Shown here piece by piece: positions 1 to 5,151 of a stretch of DNA of 5,425 nucleotides. The notes under the pieces were generated by a model. That model had not been told where the DNA came from, ran no database searches, and was given only the letters and a program-made list of their open reading frames with translations. The DNA lies in the NCBI GenBank assembly GCA_029857655.1, contig JAOUGR010000152.1, forward strand, positions 1 to 5,425. Direction: 5' to 3'. Position 1 is the stretch's first letter. Each line of letters begins with the position of its first letter. A program made the translations under genes and the position numbers. Origin of the DNA: Gammaproteobacteria bacterium. Lineage in GTDB: Bacteria; Pseudomonadota; Gammaproteobacteria; Steroidobacterales; Steroidobacteraceae.

Positions 1-804
1 TCCAGTTACGCGAGCGACGCCGACGAAACCGGCGCCAGGAACTTTGACCCAGACACGGTCGCCAGGACTGAGTAGCTGAAGAGTCTTGCTGTACCAAGGA
101 CCTCCGCCGCCGCAGATGAACCCGAGCTCGACGGCATCCGCCCAAGACCTGGTTTCGCTATGCCCGTATGAACAGTAGAACTCGCCGTTCCACGGCTCGC
201 TTGGCCCGCTGACGGTCGTTGCGGCGTTGACTTGAGTTTGAACTGGATCAAGTAGCCACGTCCGACTAAGCAGCTGCTCTGCGCCGTTCGCAAAGACTTG
301 GAAGCAAAGGACGTTGATAGGGATATCTCGCTCACTCAAGTAAGCAACGATGCGTTCTGTGCTTTCGTCAAGAGCGGCGGCGACAATGATGATCTGGTGG
401 TTTTGGTTTAGTTCCTCTTCGTCAAGAGGGTGACCAAAGCGCTGGCGGAAGTCATCGGCCAAATTCTTGCCGGGCGCGAAACGGCTGTAGATGGAGGCGA
501 TGTCCTCTGACTTTAGTTTCTCCACCCAGTGAGCGTAGTCGAGCGCTTGCGCCACGACTTCACGTGGCGTGCGGTCCCGCTTCAGTTCAATCAAGACAAG
601 AGATCCATCGGGGGCCAAAGCCAGTAGATCAATGCGTCCGCCGTATCCGGTGTCCTCCTGCCTTCCAATTAGCATCCACTCGTCGGAGAGCAGGCGGGGC
701 GCCTTAACGATCATGTCTTCCAGCAACTGCTCCCTCGACAGTGCGGACTCAGTCAACAGTACCGGTTGCGGGCCCACTTTCCATAGAGCGGTTCTGATAG
801 GCAT
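1..804 (-). CDS. NucS-like PD-(D/E)XK nuclease, C-terminus outside window (cassette A)
   Basis: The minus-strand frame is open from the ATG at 804 to base 1 (268 codons, no stop), so the gene is cut by the window edge. It starts MPIRTALWKVGPQPVLL, and GGGGAG at 812-817 is a good ribosome binding site 7 bases before the ATG. The N-terminal half shows a RecB/NucS-like nuclease core: E25xxxE29 in an amphipathic helix, GGRIDLLAL with D59, LVLIELKR with E73 and K75, then QALDY with Q86 and Y90. These are the usual metal-binding and catalytic residues of the PD-(D/E)XK fold. Residues about 207-268 form a second region rich in Gly and aromatics (FICGGGGPWYS, then SPGDRVWVKVPGAGFVGV) that resembles a PUA/EVE-like beta domain; that assignment is inference. 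Such proteins are often annotated as DUF91 or endonuclease NucS domain proteins. A role in DNA restriction or defence is plausible but unproven; the exact substrate is unknown. Confidence 0.85.
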   Translation of the reverse strand, partial: MPIRTALWKVGPQPVLLTESALSREQLLEDMIVKAPRLLSDEWMLIGRQEDTGYGGRIDLLALAPDGSLVLIELKRDRTPREVVAQALDYAHWVEKLKSEDIASIYSRFAPGKNLADDFRQRFGHPLDEEELNQNHQIIIVAAALDESTERIVAYLSERDIPINVLCFQVFANGAEQLLSRTWLLDPVQTQVNAATTVSGPSEPWNGEFYCSYGHSETRSWADAVELGFICGGGGPWYSKTLQLLSPGDRVWVKVPGAGFVGVARVTG

Positions 805-825
805 AGAAGAACTCCCCGTTACGGC

Positions 826-906
826 GCCCAACGTTCGCGTTTTGCCGCGCCGCGCGCAGCGCGTAGCGCGGAGTGAAAGGCGTCGGTCAACAACGCGGTG
901 TTAGGC
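826..906 (-). repeat. attC site of cassette B (81 bases)
   Basis: On the plus strand the site runs from GCCCAAC (826-832) to GTTAGGC (900-906). The arms CGCGTTTTG and CAACAACGCG pair apart from one extra C at 891, 8 bases before GTT. An inner hairpin, CCGCGC at 850-855 with GCGCGG at 866-871, forms the variable terminal structure. R' on the gene strand is GTTGGGC, donated by the head of cassette A; R'' is GCCTAAC. Bases 830-894 are identical to 5361-5425 at the right edge. Confidence 0.95.
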
Positions 907-928
907 GGCAGGCGTCCATGCGGTGCGT

Positions 929-1285
929 TCATAGCCACTCCACGGTACGGACAAGCCAAGTCGTAGGGACAAAGCGGACCCTAAACTTCTGGCGCTTGCG
1001 CTCTTGCGACTCGCGGTACACAACGGTGAAATGGTTCTTGTGCACTTCCGCCCTTACGAATTCTGCGCCTCTGTCTATGCAATAGCCGCGGCCGATGCGT
1101 TCAACGACTTGGCGTGTCAGGCGAAGGTCGATCGCCGCAAAAATGGCGAGTGGGAGAACCAGCGCTCCGATACCACCTACGACGTTGAACGCAAGCCGAA
1201 CCTCGTTGCTCATTTCGAGACGTGCGCAAAGCCATAGGACGCCTAACGTGAGACCGTAGAGCGCAACAATGATCACGGGGGCCAT
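929..1285 (-). CDS. Small membrane protein with two helices, unknown function (cassette B)
   Basis: This is a 118-residue protein that I do not recognise. Two hydrophobic segments, about residues 3-20 (VIIVALYGLTLGVLWLC) and 32-52 (AFNVVGGIGALVLPLAIF), look like transmembrane helices. They are followed by a soluble, strongly basic tail with beta-like stretches (HFTVVYRESQERKRQKFRVR). The frame is open to an ATG at 1303, but that codon lies inside the attC R' box, so the ATG at 1285 is chosen. It sits in GTTAGGCGGCAGATG, where AGGCGG from the cassette head may act as a weak ribosome binding site. The TGA at 929-931 leaves about 22 bases before the attC. It is the only gene of its cassette and has no room for a promoter of its own. 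Confidence 0.75.
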   Translation of the reverse strand: MAPVIIVALYGLTLGVLWLCARLEMSNEVRLAFNVVGGIGALVLPLAIFAAIDLRLTRQVVERIGRGYCIDRGAEFVRAEVHKNHFTVVYRESQERKRQKFRVRFVPTTWLVRTVEWL

Positions 1286-1290
1286 CTGCC

Positions 1291-1378
1291 GCCTAACGTT
1301 CACGATGAGCGCCGCGCGCGCCCACCTTTGCCATTTGTGCCTTACGTTTCACGCGTGCGCTCCATCGTGCTGTTAGAC
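1291..1378 (-). repeat. attC site of cassette C (88 bases)
   Basis: The site runs from GCCTAAC (1291-1297) to GTTAGAC (1372-1378) on the plus strand. CACGATGAGC (1301-1310) pairs with GCTCCATCGTG except for one extra C at 1363, 8 bases before GTT. R'' on the gene strand is GTCTAAC and matches the head of cassette C (TTAGAC). Its interior is unlike the other sites in the window, being richer in A and T in the middle. Confidence 0.92.
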
Positions 1379-1383
1379 CGCAG

Positions 1384-1734
1384 TCAGCGATAGTCGCTTT
1401 GATCCGGATGCGTCACTTGCATGAACTCACGCAATTTCTCGCTGCGACGCTTGTAGATGTACTCGCGAATGGCGGCAATGTACTTGCGTCGATCTTTTGC
1501 GACGTCGATCGACTCGGGAATGTAGTTGGCCTTCAGGCGATTGCACACCATGCAGCTGAGGATGAGGTTGTCGAGTTCGCGGCCCTTACCGCCTTTTGAC
1601 GCAGGGACTAGGTGATCTTCCGTGGCCATCATGAAGCGGTCGTAGTCCGCTGTCAGATCCATACCACAGTAGACGCAGCGACCTTTGTCGCGCTCAAAGA
1701 GCTGGACAAACTTGGACTTGGGCGGATGTGCCAT
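1384..1734 (-). CDS. HNH endonuclease (cassette C)
   Basis: This 116-residue protein carries a complete HNH/treble-clef nuclease motif: CVYC (C20, C23), then EDHLVPASKGG with D40 and H41, LDNLILSC with N56, and CMVCNRLK (C61, C64, N65). The two CxxC pairs should bind structural zinc, while H41, N56 and N65 form the HNH metal and catalytic triad. Nearly the whole protein is the domain, followed by a basic helical tail, so it is a stand-alone small HNH protein of the kind found in restriction, homing and cassette settings. The frame stays open upstream through the attC to 1854, but the ATG at 1734 is chosen because it follows the cassette head directly (GTTAGACCGCAGATG) and starts the conserved part. 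The stop abuts the covariant bases flanking the attC at 1383. The target DNA is unknown. Confidence 0.88.
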   Translation of the reverse strand: MAHPPKSKFVQLFERDKGRCVYCGMDLTADYDRFMMATEDHLVPASKGGKGRELDNLILSCMVCNRLKANYIPESIDVAKDRRKYIAAIREYIYKRRSEKLREFMQVTHPDQSDYR

Positions 1735-1739
1735 CTGCG

Positions 1740-1817
1740 GTCTAACGTTCGCAATGACGCGCACGAGCGAGCGCCAAAGGCGATTGCAAAGTGTCGCTGT
1801 CGATTGCGCGGTTAGTT
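1740..1817 (-). repeat. attC site of cassette D (78 bases), non-consensus R'' box
   Basis: The site runs from GTCTAAC (1740-1746) to GTTAGTT (1811-1817) on the plus strand. CGCAATGAC pairs with GTCGATTGCG apart from one extra G at 1802, 8 bases before GTT. The R'' box on the gene strand is AACTAAC, which departs from RYYYAAC, but the head of cassette D (TTAGTT) carries the matching change. The stop codon of the cassette D gene lies inside this R'' box. Confidence 0.9.
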
Positions 1818-2030
1818 TGCATCGGACCAGGATAGGGCGCCCTCGTTTGCCCACTCCGTGAGCTGCGCCTTCAGCTCGGCCTCTTTATCAGCTGTAGAAA
1901 GAACGGTTAACCCTGCATCTTTGTGGGACCGGTATACGGTGCCCCACATCTCGAGCACCTGTGCGAACAATTCGCGATCCTCGTTCGGCACTTTGGCGGT
2001 GAACGTGATCTGGACGCGGCGGGCAGTCAT
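1812..2030 (-). CDS. Unknown 72-residue protein (cassette D)
   Basis: I do not recognise this small, soluble, mostly acidic protein (MTARRVQITFTAKVPNED..). It begins with a likely beta strand (VQITFTAKV), followed by a helix (RELFAQVLEMWGTVYRS), a second strand (GLTVLST) and a charged helix (KEAELKAQLTEWANEG), a compact alpha/beta pattern. An in-frame GTG at 2078 would place the start inside the attC, so the ATG at 2030 is taken. It lies only three bases after the R' box (GTTAGTTTGCATG) and has no Shine-Dalgarno sequence, so translation may be leaderless or coupled. The TAA stop at 1812-1814 is part of its own attC. In a 294-base cassette it fills nearly all space between the two attC sites, which supports it as the real gene. 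Confidence 0.7.
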   Translation of the reverse strand: MTARRVQITFTAKVPNEDRELFAQVLEMWGTVYRSHKDAGLTVLSTADKEAELKAQLTEWANEGALSWSDAN

Positions 2031-2033
2031 GCA

Positions 2034-2123
2034 AACTAACGTTCCCAGTAACCGGCGCGCGCAGCCGGACCTGCGCATAGCACGGCGCTGGCGCGCGCGT
2101 CCGCGTTGACTGGGCGGTTAGGC
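2034..2123 (-). repeat. attC site of cassette E (90 bases)
   Basis: The site runs from AACTAAC (2034-2040) to GTTAGGC (2117-2123) on the plus strand. CCCAGTAAC pairs with GTTGACTGGG except for an extra G at 2108, 8 bases before GTT, and GCGCGCGC tracts extend the stem. It is closest to the site at 3135-3224. R'' on the gene strand, GCCTAAC, contains the stop of the cassette E gene. Confidence 0.93.
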
Positions 2124-2456
2124 TGCATTCCCAGGTACGCGCAAAAAGCACACCGCGACCGCAAAGATGACGGTCAACAACAACACCTCGGCCGACCCGA
2201 TTCCGATCACGAGCAGAAGGGTCCTTGCGAACCCCTCCGTGATCACCGAGAGTCTCGTGAGTTCCTCAACTCCAACTAGAACAAGGAACACTAGACCGTA
2301 CATCAGCACCGGGAGGATCGAGTAGGAGAAGAACAATATCGCTCCCTTGAATTTACGTCGCGTGCCTCTCCGCACCTGCTGGATCTGTCGAGCAAAGACC
2401 CCGATTGGAATGAGGATGATCAGCCAGAACAATACCGAAGCTAACTGTTCACTCAT
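2118..2456 (-). CDS. Three-helix membrane protein, unknown function (cassette E)
   Basis: This 112-residue protein is not one I recognise. Three hydrophobic segments lie at about residues 5-22 (LASVLFWLIILIPIGVFA), 39-63 (AILFFSYSILPVLMYGLV) and 79-105 (LLLVIGIGSAEVLLLTVIF). The very basic loop after the first helix (RQIQQVRRGTRRKFK) is expected to be cytoplasmic, putting the N-terminus outside. The ATG at 2456 is preferred because AGAGG stands 5 bases before it. An in-frame TTG at 2477 has its own GGAGG 6 bases upstream and would add 7 residues, so two starts are possible. The protein ends in GNAA with its TAA inside the attC. Unlike its neighbours, it has a leader of about 40 bases with good ribosome binding sites. 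Confidence 0.75.
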   Translation of the reverse strand: MSEQLASVLFWLIILIPIGVFARQIQQVRRGTRRKFKGAILFFSYSILPVLMYGLVFLVLVGVEELTRLSVITEGFARTLLLVIGIGSAEVLLLTVIFAVAVCFLRVPGNAA

Positions 2457-2493
2457 CCCCACCTCTGCGAGAGTCAAGACCGGCCTCCACGCA

Positions 2494-2583
2494 GCCTAAC
2501 GTCCGCAGCCACCGGCGCGCGCCCGGTGAGCCCTGCAAAGTACGGAACTTGTGCGCGCGTCCGCGTGCGCTGCGCTGTTAGCG
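2494..2583 (-). repeat. attC site of cassette F (90 bases), non-consensus R'' box
   Basis: The site runs from GCCTAAC (2494-2500) to GTTAGCG (2577-2583) on the plus strand. CGCAGCCAC pairs with GTGCGCTGCG with an extra C at 2568, 8 bases before GTT. The R'' box on the gene strand, CGCTAAC, breaks the RYYYAAC rule but is matched by the cassette F head TTAGCG. The site is very similar to the one at 5062-5151. It overlaps the stop of the toxin gene. Confidence 0.92.
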
Positions 2584-2886
2584 CGCAGGCCTCCTTGTGC
2601 GCGGCCAGGCCCTTGGATCCCGGGCAGTGTGCAGCACCCTGAAAACAACGATGCGCGAGGCTTCGGCGCGGTAGAAGACAGCGTAGGGAAACTGCGAAGT
2701 GATCGCGCGCCGTACATCGCCGCGAACTTTCGCGAACATCTCAGGATAGCGTTCGATGGCGTCAAAGGTCGAAGCGACGGCGCTGAGAAACCGCTCACCG
2801 AGGCCCTCGAGCTGTTCTTCGTAGTACGCGAAGGCGCTCGCAAGGTCTTCCCCGACCCGGCGGCGGTAGACGAGCGGCAGAGACAC
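2578..2886 (-). CDS. RelE/ParE-family toxin (cassette F)
   Basis: This is a 102-residue toxin of the RelE/ParE superfamily. It starts with VYRRRVGEDLASAFAYYEEQ, the usual strand then helix with basic residues. A second helix follows (GERFLSAVASTFDAIERYP), then the family's beta sheet, RRAITSQFPYAVFYR (59-73) and IVVFRVLHTARDP (79-91), ending near W94. This C-terminal sheet, including H86, R89 and the DPR motif, is the typical signature. RelE members cleave mRNA on the ribosome and ParE members poison gyrase; the sequence alone does not tell which applies. The start is a GTG whose G is shared with the TAG stop of the antitoxin gene, implying translational coupling. The TAA stop lies in the attC, so the last residues are set by the recombination site. 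No frameshift or truncation is visible. Confidence 0.9.
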   Translation of the reverse strand: MSLPLVYRRRVGEDLASAFAYYEEQLEGLGERFLSAVASTFDAIERYPEMFAKVRGDVRRAITSQFPYAVFYRAEASRIVVFRVLHTARDPRAWPRTRRPAR

Positions 2887-3104
2887 TAGCGCCGCCGAGC
2901 TTCGGCGAGCACCTGGTCTCGAGAAACAACGTCGTCTGGGTTCCGCTCGTGTTCAGCGACAGCCTCGTCTATGAGCGCGCGATGAGCATCGCCTAGCGGT
3001 ACGGTCTCCGGGTTTGCAGCCAGACTGACCCAGATGATCTCTGCGATGCGCATGCGCTCCTCGGGAGGCAGCTTCAGGAGTTCTGCAACGTCCGCGTCGC
3101 TCAT
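2886..3104 (-). CDS. Addiction-module antitoxin, TIGR02574 type (cassette F)
   Basis: This 72-residue protein has the recognisable layout of the putative addiction module component family (TIGR02574): VAELLKLPPEERMRIAEIIW (6-25) is the conserved N-terminal helix pair, followed by a linker with PETVPL and then a C-terminal helix with AEHERNPDDVVSRDQV (50-65) ending in basic ARRR. The NPDD segment before the final helix is characteristic. Members are encoded directly before a RelE/ParE toxin and neutralise it by binding, as here, with a one-base overlap. The ATG at 3104 follows about 30 bases of leader after the attC; GGTAGG 8 bases upstream is a weak ribosome binding site. Such modules usually carry a promoter that they repress, but no clear -35/-10 pair is visible in the short leader. 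Confidence 0.9.
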   Translation of the reverse strand: MSDADVAELLKLPPEERMRIAEIIWVSLAANPETVPLGDAHRALIDEAVAEHERNPDDVVSRDQVLAEARRR

Positions 3105-3134
3105 GTGCGTAGCCTACCACTTCGCTTTCCTGCG

Positions 3135-3224
3135 CGCTAACGTGCCCGGTAACCGGCGCGCGCAGGCCAACCAACGCACATGGCGGCACGTCCGCGCGCG
3201 TCCGCGTTGACCGGGGGGTTAGAT
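3135..3224 (-). repeat. attC site of cassette G (90 bases)
   Basis: The site runs from CGCTAAC (3135-3141) to GTTAGAT (3218-3224) on the plus strand. CCCGGTAAC pairs with GTTGACCGGG except for an extra G at 3209, 8 bases before GTT. It resembles the site at 2034-2123 in both arms but differs in the middle. R'' on the gene strand is ATCTAAC and holds the stop of the cassette G gene. Confidence 0.93.
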
Positions 3225-3542
3225 TGCAAGGGTCGAAGTTGTTTGCGATGCGATCTCTTCATAGAGCCCTTGCCCATTCGGCAGGCTGAAATCGGCGTCG
3301 TGCGTCCAAGGCACGTTGGCGCTTTTGTTCGGAAAGTCGGCGATGCTCATAGAGAGTATGAACTCGCGCCCATCCCAGGTGAACTTCGCGCGTTGATGGG
3401 GTCGACCGAGCACCAGGACAAAGCTGCCAAAGGCCTGGGGGTGGTACTGGTGCTCGTAAAGCGCGATGCCTTCGGATTCCAGATGTCTGAGGATCCGGAG
3501 GAGGTTTTCAAGGTGGGCGATCGCCGCACTGCTATCGCTCAT
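3219..3542 (-). CDS. Unknown 107-residue protein (cassette G)
   Basis: I do not recognise this soluble protein. Its N-terminal third is an amphipathic helix (AIAHLENLLRILRHLESEG, about 7-25). The middle is beta-rich (GSFVLVLGRPHQRAKFTWDG, then REFILSMSIADF), and the end is polar with an NGQGLYEEIASQ helix. There is no signal peptide, membrane segment or known catalytic motif. The ATG at 3542 sits in GTTAGATTGCAAGTATG, seven bases after the R' box, with no Shine-Dalgarno sequence. The TAA stop at 3219-3221 is inside the attC. The frame fills the cassette from attC to attC, and plus-strand frames here are less plausible, so it is taken as the real gene of its cassette. A long plus-strand frame crosses this region but also runs through an attC. 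Confidence 0.75.
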   Translation of the reverse strand: MSDSSAAIAHLENLLRILRHLESEGIALYEHQYHPQAFGSFVLVLGRPHQRAKFTWDGREFILSMSIADFPNKSANVPWTHDADFSLPNGQGLYEEIASQTTSTLAI

Positions 3543-3549
3543 ACTTGCA

Positions 3550-3630
3550 ATCTAACGTTCGCGTTGTGCCGCGCTGAAGAAGGCGCGGGAGCGCCGCCCG
3601 CAAGCGTCGGTCACCAACGCGCTGTTAGGT
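3550..3630 (-). repeat. attC site of cassette H (81 bases)
   Basis: The site runs from ATCTAAC (3550-3556) to GTTAGGT (3624-3630) on the plus strand. CGCGTTGTG pairs with CACCAACGCG except for an extra C at 3615, 8 bases before GTT. The outer arms match the sites at 826 and 5357, but the central hairpin differs, so it belongs to the same subfamily with a diverged middle. R'' on the gene strand, ACCTAAC, matches the head of cassette H. Confidence 0.94.
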
Positions 3631-3647
3631 GGCATTTTGAAGGCGCC

Positions 3648-5039
3648 CTAGCACGCACTCATGTTGATCAGCGAGGTGGATGGCCCGGGCGGGCGGCCTA
3701 TCTTCCTCACACGAAACAAAGAGGCAACCATGCATTTCTCGCTCGGGTCTACAAAGTAGATCTTTCGGTCTTTGGGATCCCAGCGTGCCGGTGTCGCGGT
3801 GAATGGATCATGGAGCTCGCGGACGGTAGCCGCAAGGAACTGTGGGATATCGGCGTCTCGAACGTTTTCGTTGATCAACTGAACCAGGAGAGTGGCCAGA
3901 CGGAATCGACCGTCAGTGATGTGCATCTGTCGTAGCATTTCGCGAGCCTTTAGCTGGCCATCAATGAACTGAGCGACAAGCAGACTCCCAAACGGATCGA
4001 GGACGAACTCCCAAGCGGTTGGCTCAATGTGCTTTTCACGTAGCCGGACAGTCTCCTTCTCCATTTCGCTCCAAGGCAAACGAAGCGCTGCGGCGTAGTC
4101 CGGAGCGAAAGCTGCGTACCGATTCAGAATGCGATTCTTCTGGCCGAGATAAAAAGCCAGCCAGTGAAGTCTGTCGGTGCCGTATTCCGGATTCTGGATT
4201 GGTGGATGCTCTAGTGCCTTCTTTAGCAGGTGGAATTCCGCGCCTGCGATGCCATCCGGGTCGAATGCCGCGATGCCCTCCGGGCGAAGTATCTCTTTCA
4301 GTTCTGCGGCATGTGCCTTCGCTAAATCTGGGTTCGCCATGAGCAGACTATCCAGAAAAGGCAGGGTCATTCCGATGGCCACGAGGCCGATAGCTTTACC
4401 AACCCAGGTGTCAGCACCCCGTAGGTTCCGCCTCGCGAACTGAAGCTGCTGCTGCCACGCGTGGTATGCCGAGTCGTAATTGCCCTTTCGCAGATCAATA
4501 TGCATCTCTGCGATCGCAAGCCGAATTAGCACGAGGTAAGCATCGTTGTAGTAGATGTCCGCGGCGGCGTAATGGTCTAGCCCGTAAAGCGTCTTGTAAC
4601 GCTGAAGGAGTTCCTTGTTCTCACCGAGCACGGCAGGTGCCTTGTCGAACGGAAGGCAATCTTTAAACGGCGTCCAGTCGGGATCGAGCCAGCACGTGAC
4701 CTGATTCCCCTCAACAGTAGGTCGTAGAGCCTTTGAGCCGCGCACCATCTCTTGAATTTGTGCATGGGGCGCGTTACGGGCATACAGCGCCTTTACTTGT
4801 ATACCGTGTTGTATGAAATCGGTTCCCGTAGGCGCGGTCAGACCCAAAATGGCGATCGCGGCGTTCTTCTTGTCTTCAATCTGGGGAGCTCCCTTGGATA
4901 ACTCCCTTTGCGCCGACGAAGGTGCAGCGTCCAGGAATCGATTGGCAGCGGACCAAATAACAACGACGGCGACGATCCCGGCCAGCAACCAACCGCCAAC
5001 CTTCGCGAAACGACGAGCGACCGCTACGGTGCTAAGCAT
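3648..5039 (-). CDS. Large membrane-anchored protein of unknown function (cassette H)
   Basis: This 463-residue protein is unusually long for a cassette gene. The basic start (VARRFAK) is followed by one hydrophobic segment, GWLLAGIVAVVVIWSAA (about 16-32), which looks like an uncleaved signal anchor with the rest in the periplasm. The remainder is soluble and largely helical: HYAAADIYYNDAYLVLIRLA, a Q-rich helix (AWQQQLQFARRNL), and near the end REMLRQMHITDGRFRLATLL and DPFTATPARWDPKDRKIYFV. The last motif recalls a C-terminal DPF..P.RW....IYF motif I associate with some hypothetical proteins of gammaproteobacteria (from memory, unchecked). Two cysteines (TCWLDPDW, DCLPFD) could form a disulfide. 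No enzyme motif is visible. The ATG at 5039 has GGAG close upstream (3-base spacing); an in-frame GTG at 5048 would add three residues. The frame is uninterrupted, and the TAG at 3648 leaves about 17 bases to the attC. Confidence 0.8.
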   Translation of the reverse strand: MLSTVAVARRFAKVGGWLLAGIVAVVVIWSAANRFLDAAPSSAQRELSKGAPQIEDKKNAAIAILGLTAPTGTDFIQHGIQVKALYARNAPHAQIQEMVRGSKALRPTVEGNQVTCWLDPDWTPFKDCLPFDKAPAVLGENKELLQRYKTLYGLDHYAAADIYYNDAYLVLIRLAIAEMHIDLRKGNYDSAYHAWQQQLQFARRNLRGADTWVGKAIGLVAIGMTLPFLDSLLMANPDLAKAHAAELKEILRPEGIAAFDPDGIAGAEFHLLKKALEHPPIQNPEYGTDRLHWLAFYLGQKNRILNRYAAFAPDYAAALRLPWSEMEKETVRLREKHIEPTAWEFVLDPFGSLLVAQFIDGQLKAREMLRQMHITDGRFRLATLLVQLINENVRDADIPQFLAATVRELHDPFTATPARWDPKDRKIYFVDPSEKCMVASLFRVRKIGRPPGPSTSLINMSAC

Positions 5040-5061
5040 TGGCTCCACGCTCGTTTATGCC

Positions 5062-5151
5062 ACCTAACGTTCGCAGCCACCGGCGCGCGCCCGGTAGCCC
5101 TTGCAAAGCACGACCTTCGCGCGCGCGTCCGTGTGGGCTGCGCTGTTAAGC
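5062..5151 (-). repeat. attC site of cassette I (90 bases)
   Basis: The site runs from ACCTAAC (5062-5068) to GTTAAGC (5145-5151) on the plus strand. CGCAGCCAC pairs with GTGGGCTGCG apart from one extra G at 5136, 8 bases before GTT. It is nearly the same as the site at 2494-2583 over both arms. R'' on the gene strand, GCTTAAC, differs at one base from the complement of the cassette I head (TTAAAC). Confidence 0.93.

Noticed and set aside
1241..1247. GCCTAAC core motif inside the cassette B gene
   Set aside because: There is no matching GTTRRRY partner or palindrome at a suitable distance, and it lies within a coding frame; a chance match.
1735..1854. Upstream extension of the HNH gene to 1854
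   Set aside because: The extra 40 codons are translated attC and part of the preceding cassette; the ATG at 1734 fits the cassette layout.
2496..2843. 115-codon minus-strand frame over the toxin gene
   Set aside because: It overlaps the RelE/ParE gene in another frame and is built in part from translated attC; no family resemblance.
3105..3134. Promoter before the antitoxin (TTAGCG, 18 bases, TAGGCT)
   Set aside because: Both boxes are poor matches to the sigma-70 consensus, and the first is part of the cassette head; not strong enough to annotate.
3180..3935. 251-codon plus-strand open frame
   Set aside because: It starts inside one attC, runs through another and lies antisense to two better-supported genes; the frame is open mainly because of GC-rich codon bias.
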